64,000 nucleotides of DNA from Monoplex corrugatus (taxonomy: Eukaryota; Mollusca; Gastropoda; Littorinimorpha; Ranellidae), in NCBI GenBank assembly GCA_030674185.1, contig JAPXFY010000023.1, forward strand, positions 15,838,686 through 15,902,685, in the 5' to 3' direction. How positions within the stretch are numbered: the stretch's first letter is position 1; every line of letters begins with the position of its first letter. Below are positions 36,191 to 49,084 of this stretch, one piece after another. A program made the translations under genes and the position numbers. The notes under the pieces are model-generated. The model was not told the origin of the DNA. It saw only the letters and a program-made list of their open reading frames with translations, and made no database searches.

Positions 36191-36307
36191 CTGTGTGCAG
36201 GAAGCTGGTGGGTAGGGTGAGGGAATCAAAGGGTTAAGTTTTTGCTTTGCTAGCATGGCTGGCGATGCATGATGCTGGTGGACAAGGTGCGGGAGTCCAA
36301 AGGTTAA
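36190..36307. mobile_element. Composite TTAA MITE, right half
   Basis: From GCAGGAAGCTGGTGGGTAGG through GGGTTAAGTTTTTGCTTTGC to GGGAGTCCAAAGGTTAA, matching the right half of the copies at 3010 and 33239. The left half is absent. Confidence 0.75.
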
Positions 36308-36366
36308 GCCAGCAGGAGGAACACACTCAACACACACACACTCATTACGTCTACACGTGACCTCAC

Positions 36367-36554
36367 CTCAGAAGAGCTGATGACGCTTCTTAAAGTATTT
36401 ATCTCCTCCTCCTTTTCTTTCAGCATCGCCTTCAAGAAATGTCTCTTCTTCATTTCTGTCTTCAGCTGGCTGCAATACACCTTGCCACCCTCCCCTTCTG
36501 AGTCAGAGGTACAGCTGGAAGTTGTTTCCACACAGCGGGATGGGGTTTGGACAG
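36367..36554 (-). CDS. Acidic linker plus coiled-coil exon
   Basis: The minus strand has the acceptor TGCTTTCACAG, then 188 bases: two bases that complete a codon, then VQTPSRCVETTSSCTSDSEG, an EGGKVY linker, and a charged helix with KTEMKKRHFLKAMLKEKEEE and INTLRSVISSSE, then the donor GTGAGG. The leading CT joins the T left by the 47414-47600 exon to give Ser, and the end is phase 0. The second half is coiled coil with leucines at heptad-like spacing. The serine-acid stretch (TSDSEGEGG) could be a phosphorylated linker (inference). The 52-bp array begins about 24 bp upstream of the acceptor. Confidence 0.75.
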
Positions 36555-36577
36555 CTGTGAAAGCAGGACAAAATAGT

Positions 36578-39500
36578 ATACATTACAACAGTGTGCAATT
36601 CTAATTGTATACAGGATTGATTAGACAGAACACATTACAACAGTGTACAATTCTATTTGTATACAGGACTGATTAGACAGAACACATTACAACAGTGTAC
36701 AATTCTATTTGTATACAGGACTGATTAGACAGAACACATTACAACAGTATACAATTCTAACTGTATACAGGACTGATTAGACAGAACACATTACAACAGT
36801 GTACAATTCTAACTGTATACAGGACTGATTAGACAGAACACATTACAACAGTGTACAATTCTATTTGTATACAGGACTGATTAGACAGAACACATTACAA
36901 AGTGTACAATTCTAACTGTACATCATACAGACTACACAGAACAACATTATAACAGTGTACAATTCTAACTGTACACTAGACAGATTACACAGAACACATT
37001 ACAACAGTGTACAATTCTAACTGTACACCAGACAGATTACACAGAACTACATTACAACAGTGTACAATTCTAACGGTACTATCATACAGATTACACAGAA
37101 CACATTACAACATTCTAACTGTACATCATACAGATTACACAGAACACATTACAACAGTGTACAATTCTAACTGTACATCATACAGATTACACAGAACACA
37201 TTACAACAGTGTACAATTCTAACTGTACACCAGATTACACAGAACACATTACAACAGTGTACAATTCTAACTGTACACCAGACAGATTACACAGAACACA
37301 CTACAACAGTGTACAATTCTACCTGTACATCATACAGATTGACCAGAACAATTACAACAGTGTACAATTCTAACTGTACATCATACAGATTACACAGAAC
37401 AATTACAACAGTGTACAATTCTAACTGCACATCATACAGATTACACAGAACACATTACAACAGTGTACAATTCTAACTGTACATCATACAGATTACACAG
37501 AACACATTACAACAGTGTACAATTCTAACTGTACATCACACAGATTACACAGAACACATTACAACAGTGTACAATTCTAACTGTACATCATACAGATTAC
37601 ACAGAACACATTACAACAGTGTACAATTCTAACTGTACATCACACAGATTGACCAGAACACATTACAACAGTGTACAATTCTAACTGTACATCATACAGA
37701 TTACACAGAACACATTACAACAGTGTACAATTCTAACTGTACATCATACAGATTACACAGAACACATTACAACAGTGTACAATTCTAACTGTACATCATA
37801 CAGATTACACAGAACACATTACAACAGTGTACAATTCTAACTGTACATCATACAGATTACACAGAACACATTACAACAGTGTACAATTCTAACTGTACAT
37901 CATACAGATTACACAGAACACATTACAACAGTGTACAATTCTAACTGTACATCAACAGATACCAGAACCATTACAACAGTGTACAATTCTAACTGTACAT
38001 CATACAGATTACACAGAACACATTACAACAGTGTACAATTCTAACTGTACATCATACAGATTACCAGAACACATTACAACAGTGTACAATTCTAACTGTA
38101 CATCATACAGATTACACAGAACACATTACAACATGTACAATTCTAACTGTACATCATACAGATTACACAGAACACATTACAACAGTGTACAATTCTAACT
38201 GTACATCATACAGATTACACAGAACACATTACAACAGTGTACAATTCTAACTGTACATCATACAGATTACACAGAACACATTACAACAGTGTACAATTCT
38301 AACTGTACATCATACAGATTACACAGAACACATTACAACAGTGTCAATTCAACTTAAACATCATAAGAACATTACACAGAACACATAACAGTGTACAATT
38401 CTAACTGACATCATACAGATTACACAGAACACATTACAACAGTGTACAATTCTAACTGTACATACACAGATTACACAGAACACATTACAACAGTGTACAA
38501 TTCTAACTGTACACCAACAGATTAAACAGAACACATTACAACAGTGTACAATTCTAACTGTACACAACAGATTACAAGAACACATTACAACAGTGTACAA
38601 TTCTAACTGTACCAACAGATTACACAGAACACATTACAACAGTGTACAATTCTAACTGTACATCATACAGATTACACAGAACAATTACACAGTGTACAAT
38701 TCTAACTGTACATCATACAGATTACACAGAACACATTACAACAGTGTACAATTCTAACTGTACACAACAGATTACACAGAACACATTACAACAGTGTACA
38801 ATTCTAACTGTACATCATACAGATTAACAGAACACATTACAACAGTGTACAATTCTAACTGTACATCATACAGATTACACAGAACACATTACAACAGTGT
38901 ACAATTCTAACTGTACATCATACAGATTACACAGAACACATACAACAGTGTACAATTCTAACTGTACACCATACAATTACACAGAACACATTACAACAGT
39001 GTACAATTCTAACTGTACATCATACAGATTACACAGAACACATTACAACAGTGTACAATTCTAACTGTACATATACAGATTAACAGAACAATAAACGTGT
39101 ACAATTCTAACTGTACACATACAGATTACACAGAACACATTACAACAGTACAATTCTAACTGTAATCATACAGTTAAACACATTACAACAGTGTACAATT
39201 CTAACTGTACATCATACAGATTACACAGAACACATTAAACATGTACAATTCTAACTGTACATCATACAGATTACACAGAACACATTACAACAGTGTACAA
39301 TTCTAACTGTACACAACAGATTACAGAACACATTACAACAGTGTACAATTCTAACTGTACATCATACAGATTACACAGAACACATTACAACAGTGTACAA
39401 TTCTAACTGTACATCAACAGATTACCAGAACAATTACAACAGTGTACAATTCTAACTGTACACCATACAGATTACACAGAACAATTACAACGTGTACAAT

Positions 39501-42500
39501 TCTAACTGACATCATACAGATTACACAGAACACATTACAACAGTGTACAATTCTAACTGTACACACACAGATTACCAGAAACATTACAACAGTGTACAAT
39601 TCTAACTGTACACCAACAGATAACAGAACACATTACAACATGTACATTCAACTGTACACATACAGATTACAAGAACACATTAAACAGTGTACAATTCTAA
39701 CTGTACACAACAGATTACACAGAACACATTACACAGTGTACAATTCTAACTGTACATCATACAGATTACAGAAACATTACAACAGTGTACAATTCTAACT
39801 GTACATCATACAGATTACACAGAACACATTACAACAGTGTACAATTCTAACGACACCAGACAGATTACACGAACACATTACACAGTGTACATTCTAACTG
39901 TACACAACAGATTACACAGAACAATTACAACAGTGTACAATTCTAACTGTACATCATACAGATTACACAGAACACATTACAACAGTGTCAATTCTAACTG
40001 TACACCAACAGATTAACAGAACAATACAACAGTGTCAATTCTAACTGTACACATACAATTACAAGAACACATTACAACAGTGTACATTCTAACTGTACAT
40101 CATACAGATTACACAGAACACATTACAACAGTGTACAATTCTAACTTACATCATACAGATTACACAGAACACATTAAACTGTACAATTCTAACTGTACAT
40201 CATACAGATTACAAGAACACATTACAACAGTGTACAATTCTAACTGTAATCATACAGATTACAAGAACACATTACAACAGTGTACAATTCTAACTGTACA
40301 TCATACAGATTACACAGAACACATTACAACAGTGTACAATTCTAACTGTACACATACAGATTAAACAGAACACTTACAAGTTACAATTCTAACTGTACAT
40401 CATACAGATTACACAGAACACATTACAACAGTGTACAATTCTAACTGTACATCATACAGATTACACAGAACACATTACAACAGTGTACAATTCTAACGTA
40501 CATCATACAGATTACACAGAACACATTACAACATTCAACTGTACATCATACAGATTACACAGAACACATTACAACAGTGTACATTCTACTGTACATATAC
40601 AGATTACACAGAACACATTACAACAGTGTACAATTCTAACTGTACACCAGATTACACAGAACACATTACAACAGTGTACAATTCTAACTGTACACAGCAG
40701 ATTAACAGAACACATACAACAGTGTACAATTCTACCTGTACACATACAGATTACCAGAACAATTACAACAGTGTACAATTCTAACTGTACATCATACAGA
40801 TTACACAGAACAATTACAACAGTGTACAATTCTAACTGTACATCATACAGATTACACAGAACACTTACAACAGTGTACAATTCTAACTGTACATCATACA
40901 GATTACACAGAACACATTACAACAGTGTACAATTCTAACTGTACATCATACAGATTACACAGAACACATTACAACAGTGTACAATTCTAACTGTACATCA
41001 CAAGATTACACAGAACATTACAACAGTGTACAATTCTAACTGTACATCATACAGATTACACAGACACATTACAACAGTGTACAATTCTAACTGTACATCA
41101 CACAGATTACCAGAACACATTACAACAGTGTACAATTCTAACTGTACATCTACAGATTACACAGAACACATTACAACAGTGTACAATTCTAACTGTACAT
41201 CATACAGATTACACAGAACACATTACAACAGTGTACAATTCTAACTGTAATCACAGATTACCAGAACACATTAAACAGTGTACAATTCTAACGTACATCA
41301 TACAGATTACACAGAACACCTTACAACAGTGTACAATTCTAACTGTACATCATACAGATTACACAGAACACATTAAACAGTGTACAATTCTAACTGTACA
41401 TCATACAGATACACAGAACACATTATAACAGTGTACAATTCTAACTGTACAATACAGATTACACAGAACACATTAACAGTGTACAATTCTAACTGTACAC
41501 ATACAGATACACAGAACACATTAAACAGTGTACAATTCTAACTGTACACTACAGATTACACAGAACATATTACAAGTGTACAATTCTAACTGACATCATA
41601 CAGATTACACAGAACACATTACAACAGTGTACAATTCTAACTGTACATCAACAGATTACACAGAACACATTACAACAGTGTACAATTCTAACTGTACACC
41701 AGACAGATTAAACAGAACACATTACAACAGTGTAAATTCTAAATGTACACCATACAGATTACATAGAACACATTACAACAGTGTACAATTCTAACTTACA
41801 TCAACAGATTACACAGAACACATTACAACAGTGTACAATTCTAACTGTAATAGATTACAGACACTACAACAGTGTAAATTCAATGTACATACGACCGACC
41901 TACAACAGGACATTCCTGCTCTACAGATAACAGAACTCACAGTACATTAGTACACAGATCCAAACACATGTAATAACGACTCATACAGATTAACAGAAAC
42001 ATTACGTACTTACGTAACTACAGATTACACAACCATTACAGTGACAATTCTAACGAACTACACAGACCTTACACTGTAATTCTAACGTAATAACAGTTAA
42101 CAAACTTACACATGTACATCAAGTAAATAACGACACATACAAGGACATTAACGTTATACAGATTACACAACACATAACGTGTACAATTCTAATGACCATA
42201 CGATACACAGACACTTAAACATGTCAATTCTATACATCAAGTTAAACAATAACAGTTACATTAGTACACCGATAACAGAATAAAGTGACAATTAATGACA
42301 TACAGATAAGAAATTACAAGTGTACAATCAGTACACAGATACACAGAACTCAAAGTCAATTCACTGTACACCAAGATACAACACTACAACAGGTACATTT
42401 AATGTACTCAGTTAACAGAACATTACACAGTGTACAATTTAACTGACACATACAGATACACAGAACAATTACAGTACATTCTAATGTACCTACGATACAG

Positions 42501-44373
42501 AACACATTCACATGTACATTCTACTGTACACATACAGATTAACAAACCATAACAGTGTCATTCTAACTGTACATCACGATTACACGAACACATTACAACG
42601 TGTACAATTCTAACTGTACACATAAGATTAACAGAACTAATAGTACAATTCTAATGTACTCTACAGATACACGAACACATTACAACAGTGTACAATTCAA
42701 TGTAATTACAGATAAGAACACATACACAGTGTACATTTAACGTATTACGATACACAGAAACATTACAACATTCAATGTACACACAGATTAACAGAAACTT
42801 CAACGTGTACATTCTAACTGTATCATACAGATTACACGAACACATTACAACGTGTACAATTTAACTGTACACAATACACAACACATTACAACATGACAAT
42901 TCAACATATACAGATAACAATAACAATTACAAGACAATATAATACAATCTACACACATACAGAACACAAAACATTTACATTACTTTAACACATAACAGAT
43001 ACAAGAACATACAATGTAATTAACATCATACAGATTACACAGAACACTTACAACAGTGTACAATTAATTACATACCAAACACAAACTTACAATAACATTC
43101 TAACGTACACAGAAACAGAACACATAACAGTTACAATTCTAATTACACATACAATTCAAAACATTACACAGTAACATTAACACATTACAGAACACATACA
43201 ATTAAACACTTACATCTACATTAACAACAATTACAAGTACAACAGAACATTAAAATAACAATTACAACATACAATTAATGACACATTACAAAACAAACAA
43301 CACTTAAATCAATTACAAACATAAACAGACAACATACATTCAAATTACAACATAAAAATACAATAAATTCTAACGTACACATAAGATTAACAGAACAATT
43401 ACAAGTGTACAATTCAACTGTCACAAAAACAAAACATAAAATTAAATTTATAATACAGTTACACAGAACACATTACAACATTAAATTAACTGTACATCAA
43501 TAGACACATACAATACAATTCAACTTCATTACAATAACAGAACACATACAAAGTGTAAATTACTACAAACAAGACATTACACAAACAATTAACAATTACA
43601 ATTCAATTAACAACAATTAACAAACAAACAACAAAAACTGACAATTAACTAGTGTAAATCAATACCATTACACATCACATGACAATCAAAAAGATTACAA
43701 CAAGTGTACAATTCTAACTTACACAACAGATTACACAGAAACATAAACAGTGTACATTTACTGTACTCATAATTAACAGAAACAAAACATGACAATCAAT
43801 TCAATACAATTACACAGAAACATTTAACAGTACATCTAACTACAAACATTACAACAGACAATAAACTGTACAATTCTAATGTACACAACAGAACATACAA
43901 CAATTACAAATTACAACACATTCACTAAACAGTTAAACAAATACAACATACAATTCTAACTTACACAACAGATTACACAAACACATTAAAGTACAATTCT
44001 AACTTACACATACAGATTACACAGACACATTACAAAGGTACAATTCAACACTAACAGATTACACAGAACACATTACAATGTACAATTCTAACTGTACATC
44101 ATAAATAACACAATTACAATATACATTCTAACTGTAATCAAAATACAAGAACCATTACAACATAATATTTACTACATCAACAGATTCACAGAAACACATT
44201 ACAACATTAATTATTACACATACAGATTACACAGAACACATTACAACAGTGTACAATTCTAACTGTACATCATACAGATTACACAGAACACATTACAACA
44301 GTGTACAATTGTAACTGCATACCGAACAGATTACACAGAACACATTATAATCGTGTACAATCCTAACTGTATA
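36578..44373. repeat. 52-bp minisatellite, ~150 units, intronic
   Basis: Core ACAGTGTACAATTCTAACTG, then TACATCATACAGATTACACA and GAACACATTACA. At the exon side the units have TATACAGGACTGATTAGACA instead. From about 38.3 kb single-base losses increase; between about 41.86 and 44.2 kb units are barely recognisable. Clean units reappear at 44.21-44.37 kb and traces continue to about 45.9 kb beyond a hAT-like insertion. Confidence 0.97.
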
Positions 44374-45738
44374 TTAGTACATGGGTGCAACTCCTGAAAA
44401 AGAAAAAACCTGAAAGGCAGGGGTCCAAGGGCCGGCCGCCCAGCGGGGTACAGGAGCAGAGCCCTTGTCGGGGGGTCAGGGGGGCGTTGCCCCCCTGAAG
44501 CTGAAAGAAAATTAGCCTTTTTATGATGATTTGGGGGGTCTCTCCTTTAATCTGAGCATGAACAAATGAACAGAAAAATTGACATATTTCTGACTTACAT
44601 GGTAACAGAATAGCAGTGTTACCACCAGTATTAACCATGATAGATTACTAGTTAATCATGAAAGAAAAATCTAGAAGAAGCAACAGCTGAATAATTCTGT
44701 CAAAGTCAGTCTTAAGAATACAGAAACCAGTCCAGTCAATATCACTCTTTGCTCCAATCCTCCTTCACAGTTTATCTGCCAAACAGTATCCTTGTGTTTA
44801 TAACACAGGTCCAAACTGACCATAACACAGTATCTGACAATCCTCTAAGTGATGAGGAGACAGAAATCATTTGAAGATTAGCTCTAGTCATTCATAAGGT
44901 GTTTCCAGGCCAACATGAGTGTAGCCTTTTTCATAAAATCAACATCAGTAACAGTTCAGACACATTATTGTTTAAAAAAAGTGGAAGATGGTTAAATGTC
45001 CATTCTAGATTTCTTCAGAAACTAATGTCTTGTGATGACTTCATGGCAGCTCTTTTGCCACCTTTTGGCACTGTGCAGATGCTGGAACTGGGTTGTGCAG
45101 AAGTGGCCTGTGCAGAAATAGCATGAAAACGTAACTAACCATCACATTTTCCTTGTGGCTGGGATGATCGGCATGTTCCTTTAGTTTTTTCTTTCCACTC
45201 GTGCCGTAGGCTACTTGATTTGCTTAGAGCAAACTGTGCAGAAACATGTTCCTGGTAAGTCAAGTTTCCAACACCACTCTCCGTACTCTTTGTCCTGCTC
45301 GTCTTTCTGCTTCAGCCACTCCTACCTCCACTTGTTTTTCACCCCTTCCTCCACCTTCGCAAGACGCGAAAAATCTGCTTCCGTGAGATAATGCATACTC
45401 AAACGTCGAACGAAAAGTCGCCTGCTAATTCCGGTCACGTGCTTCGGATCTTCTGTACCTCCAACACAGGAGAGCTCCAATCACTTTGCTTACGAACACT
45501 CCGAGCGGAAGCGGAGTTGCTCACTGTATCGAAGGATTTTAATCGGCTTTTTTTCCCCAATCGCTTTGCTTACGAATACTCCGAGCAGAAGCGGAGTTGC
45601 TCACTGTATCGAAGGATTTTAATCGGCTTTTTTTTTTTTTCCCTTGTCAAATTTTCAAAAACCGGATCTGTCCGCTCGATCGTTTTTCAAAAACCGGATT
45701 CCGGTCTGTAGCCGGAGGAGTTGCACCCATGTTAGTAC
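44374..45738 (-). mobile_element. hAT-like element, internally deleted, in the 52-bp array
   Basis: The ends are ATGGGTGCAACTCCT (44381) and AGGAGTTGCACCCAT (45730), a perfect 15-bp inverted repeat. TTAGTAC flanks both sides (44374-44380 and 45732-45738), giving a target duplication of 7 bp, or 8 bp with one mismatch, as hAT elements make. The minus strand inside has a decayed zinc finger (separate entry). It also holds a ~90-bp tandem duplication at about 45470-45640 with core GAGTTGCTCACTGTATCGAA. Confidence 0.7.
45130..45396 (-). pseudogene. BED/C2H2-like zinc finger relic of a hAT-type transposase
   Basis: The minus strand from an ATG at 45396 reads MHYLTEADFSRLAKVEEGVK, then a stop, then EWLKQKDEQDKEYGEW. 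Next comes TCFCTVCSKQIK with a Cys-x2-Cys pair; after a small frame change, GKKKLKEHADHPSHKENV supplies the histidines. A CxxC...LKEHA...SH finger at the N-terminus is usual for transposases of hAT and related elements. Stops and frame changes show decay. No catalytic core is visible. Confidence 0.5.
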
Positions 45739-45894
45739 ACGACAAGTGTACAATCACGATTATCAGTACATTTTACACCAATGCGCACACCTAAGTCATC
45801 ATTAGTACATATCAGTGCAGTAAACAAAAATCCTAATTGTATATCAGTACACATTACAAATGTACAGCCTTACTTGTATATGGGTTGTTCTCTG

Positions 45895-45895
<1 letters not shown>

Positions 45896-45991
<96 letters not shown>

Positions 45992-46012
45992 CACACACAC
46001 ACACACACACAC
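45896..46012. repeat. (AC)n-(CT)n-(AC)n compound microsatellite
   Basis: AC run 45896-45953, CT run to about 45990, then a second AC run. Confidence 0.95.
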
Positions 46013-46019
46013 ACAAGGT

Positions 46020-47250
46020 CAGAGAGGCAGACAGAATTACACCACCTATGTTCCCCACTCCTTTCCTCTCACTGCTTCCTTTACTTACAAACCACAAACA
46101 TCAAGAGAAAACATCAATTACAAACACACTGGCCACTTCTGTACACATGCACTTACATGTGATTTTCAGGCTCATTATCTCAAGTACCCTACTGTTTAAA
46201 TTTTTTTCCAACAGGTTTAATTTTCCCAAGTCTCCTTTAGTCACTATGTGAGCGAGTTGCAACATCATGATAATTTTAAATTCTTTTTAACACATACACA
46301 CTATGCATGCACATACAAACAGATGACCCACAAAACACAAACTTTGTTGGCAACTTGTTAGCAGTATTTTATGTCTGCTCTTTACATTTTCTTTGTCTGT
46401 ACATTGGACCATTTGTAAAGGGCTTTTCCCCCCTTCAATTTTTCCCCCTGCAACTTTTGAAAAGCATTAATACCATTAGCTGCGCACATTTTAACATCCA
46501 AGAAATAACTTCCAACAACTTGCGTCTTATTTACTTGTTATTTGGTCAGAAAATATTATGATCCGGTCCATGCAAGTAACATTTAATTTTGAGAACAACT
46601 GCGTGATCAATATGGGCTTCATTTCGTTATTCTCTTGAATTTATGTATACAGACAATGTCATCTTCTAGAAGTTAATACTATGAATCTTTTTCACTAAAT
46701 TTGAAGTATATTGGCCAACTGATTCATAAGTTATGTTTTTGTAGGGGGCCTAAAACAACCTTCTGCATCAAAAATTTTGGCAATTTTTTTCCTTATTCTT
46801 TGGCAGCATTGTCTTAAAAATTCCCAATATATCTGTCCTAAAAAATCTAGATAGTCTTCACATATAGAAGACATCATATGTGAAATTTCAAGAGATGTGA
46901 ATGAAAAATATTGATTTTTACCATTCCATTTTTGATTACTGTATTTTCTAAACCATGTACTAGACTGTTCTGCACCTGTATTGCAAGGTCTTTATATATT
47001 ATTAGTCAAAACAGGAATGGGAGATTCATGGTGTGTACCTTGCTATATGTAACAAGATGAATGGCTGAAATGGGTCTATGTTTGATATTGCTTACAGATT
47101 CACACAAATGTTCACTTTCAAAATATACTTTCAAAACTAACCAAGATAAACTTTTAACTTTTTCCATAATTTCTTCTGAGTAGATCTTTCAAACTGTATC
47201 AAAACATAACATAAATTCCATTATAACATTTGACTGCTGTCATCTATCCA
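46020..47250. other. Unassigned intronic sequence
   Basis: About 1.2 kb of AT-rich sequence. I find no exon with splice sites, repeat or transposon. Confidence 0.4.
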
Positions 47251-47269
47251 TGGTCTTGGAGGTGTCTGC

Positions 47270-47304
47270 CCCCCCCCCCCTCTCTCTCTCTCTCTTACAA
47301 ACAC

Positions 47305-47344
<40 letters not shown>

Positions 47345-47355
47345 CACACACACAC

Positions 47356-47394
<39 letters not shown>
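47270..47394. repeat. C-run, (TC)n and (AC)n compound microsatellite
   Basis: A C homopolymer, a TC run, then an AC run with AA and CC interruptions. It ends about 20 bp beyond the 5' splice site of the 47414-47600 exon. Confidence 0.95.
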
Positions 47395-47397
<3 letters not shown>

Positions 47398-47413
47398 AAA
47401 TGAATATACGTAC

Positions 47414-47600
47414 AGTCCCTGTAAAACGTCTTCAGCTCACTCTTCAGTCTTTGATTCGATGTAGCCAAATTTGTGTACTCCATCTTGCCAATATGTAGAC
47501 GTTTAGTCAAATTCTCGATGTTTCTTTCATGCGAGGTCAGCTCTTCCTGGCAATTCTTCAGCTCTTCCTCCAGTTCCTCCTTCTCTTTCTTCACCTCCAT
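47414..47600 (-). CDS. Coiled-coil exon, 62 codons
   Basis: The minus strand has the acceptor GTGTTGACAG, then 187 bases reading MEVKKEKEELEEELKNCQEE, a middle part with NIENLTKRLHIGKMEYTNLA and an end ELKTFYRD plus one base, then the donor GTACGT. It starts in phase 0 and ends in phase 1, fitting the exons on both sides. The composition is that of a long parallel coiled coil. The ATG at its start is internal, not a translation start, because the upstream exon joins in frame. A large AC/TG tract starts about 20 bp into the downstream intron. Confidence 0.8.
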
Positions 47601-47671
47601 CTGTCAACACAGCCCCAAAACACCCGACTTTCTTGTATGAAAAAGGGTGACAGTAAAACTACAATACTACA

Positions 47672-47730
47672 ACAACAATACTTTATTTGTATAGCGCAAA
47701 ATCTTGATAAAATCAAATCTAAGTGCTAAA
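47672..47730 (+). repeat. Short dispersed repeat with TTATTTGTATAGCGC
   Basis: ACTTTATTTGTATAGCGCAA followed by ATCTAAGTGCT resembles a short repeat I know to be common in aquatic invertebrate genomes (recognised from memory, not searched). An AC run follows. Confidence 0.4.
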
Positions 47731-47733
47731 ACA

Positions 47734-47750
47734 GACACACACGCACGCAC

Positions 47751-47809
<59 letters not shown>
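47734..47809. repeat. (AC)n microsatellite
   Basis: An AC run with two ACGC interruptions at its start. Confidence 0.95.
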
Positions 47810-47811
<2 letters not shown>

Positions 47812-48296
47812 TGGGGAGAAAGAATAAAAGCAATGGAAAATTATAGAGAGCATATTATCAAGCTTAAGTCTGGCATTTGCCTAGTAGATGCGGTGTAGAG
47901 TATATAGACTTGTCAGAACGCAGCATCGCCTCGATGAGAACTGAAACTGATGGGACCTCTACATACATAACAGTACAATTTATTCCCCTTCATAAGTGGC
48001 AAGACAATTCTACAGCCAACCCCCCCCCCCCTCCCCCCCCCCCACTTTTCCAAAAAGTCACCACTTCCAATATCGAACCAAAAGCAACACTGAGAAGACC
48101 CTTTTCCCTGATTCAATACCAGACTTGCTACAAAATGACTGCAGGTCCACTGAGAAACCGGCACATCATTACCAAGTTTGACCCAAATGATTCTAAGCAT
48201 TAAACATGATGATGTGGAGCCGTTACTCCTTGAAGTCCTGGGTGAATTTTGTGTACAGATGTTGACATATAGTGCTACGATTATCTGGCGCAAGCT

Positions 48297-48945
48297 GAGG
48301 GGTACACAGAAAACAAAGAGGTCTTCAGGATGCAAGCAATAGCAATATAACTGTCATAGGGGTACACAGAAAACAAAGAGGTCTTCAGGATGCAAGCAAT
48401 AGCAATATAACTGTCATAGGGGTACACAGAAAACAAAGAGGTCTTCAGGATGCAAGCAATAGCAATATAACTGTCATAGGGGTACACAGAAAAAAGAGGT
48501 CTTCAGGATGCAAGCAATAGCAATATAACTGTCATAGGGGTACACAGAAAACAAAGAGGTCTTCAGGATGCAAGCAATAGCAATATAAACTGTCATAGGG
48601 GTACACAGAAAACAAAGAGGTCTTCAGGATGCAAGCAATAGCAATATAACTGTCATAGGGGTACACAGAAAACAAGGTCTTCAGGATGCAATGCATTAGC
48701 ATATAACTTGTCATAGGGGTACACAGAAACAAAGAGGTCTTCGGATGCAAGCATAGCAATATAAATGTCATAGGGTACACGAAAAAAAGAGGTCTTCATG
48801 ATGCAAGCATAGCAATATAACTGTCACAGAGTACAAGAAACAAGAGGTCTTCAGGATGCAAGCAATAGCAATATAACTGTCATAGGGTACACAGAAAACA
48901 AAGAGATCTTCAGGATGCAAGCAATAGCAATATAACTGTCAAATG
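48297..48945. repeat. 60-bp minisatellite, ~11 units
   Basis: Core GGGGTACACAGAAAACAAAG, then AGGTCTTCAGGATGCAAGCA and ATAGCAATATAACTGTCATA. The first three units are identical. Units after 48.66 kb carry scattered single-base deletions. Confidence 0.97.
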
Positions 48946-49084
48946 CCCATGCAACTATGAATATCTCTTACTATTCTTTTTCTCTTCTTCTTCATCTTCT
49001 TATATGGATTTCCATCTCAACCAATTTACAGAAAGTGATTTCCATCTACAGATGAACAACTTTAACTCTTGCACGATCAGATTG

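Noticed and set aside
48000..48050. Proline-rich coding run at C homopolymers
   Set aside because: A low-complexity C tract, with no exon signals around it.
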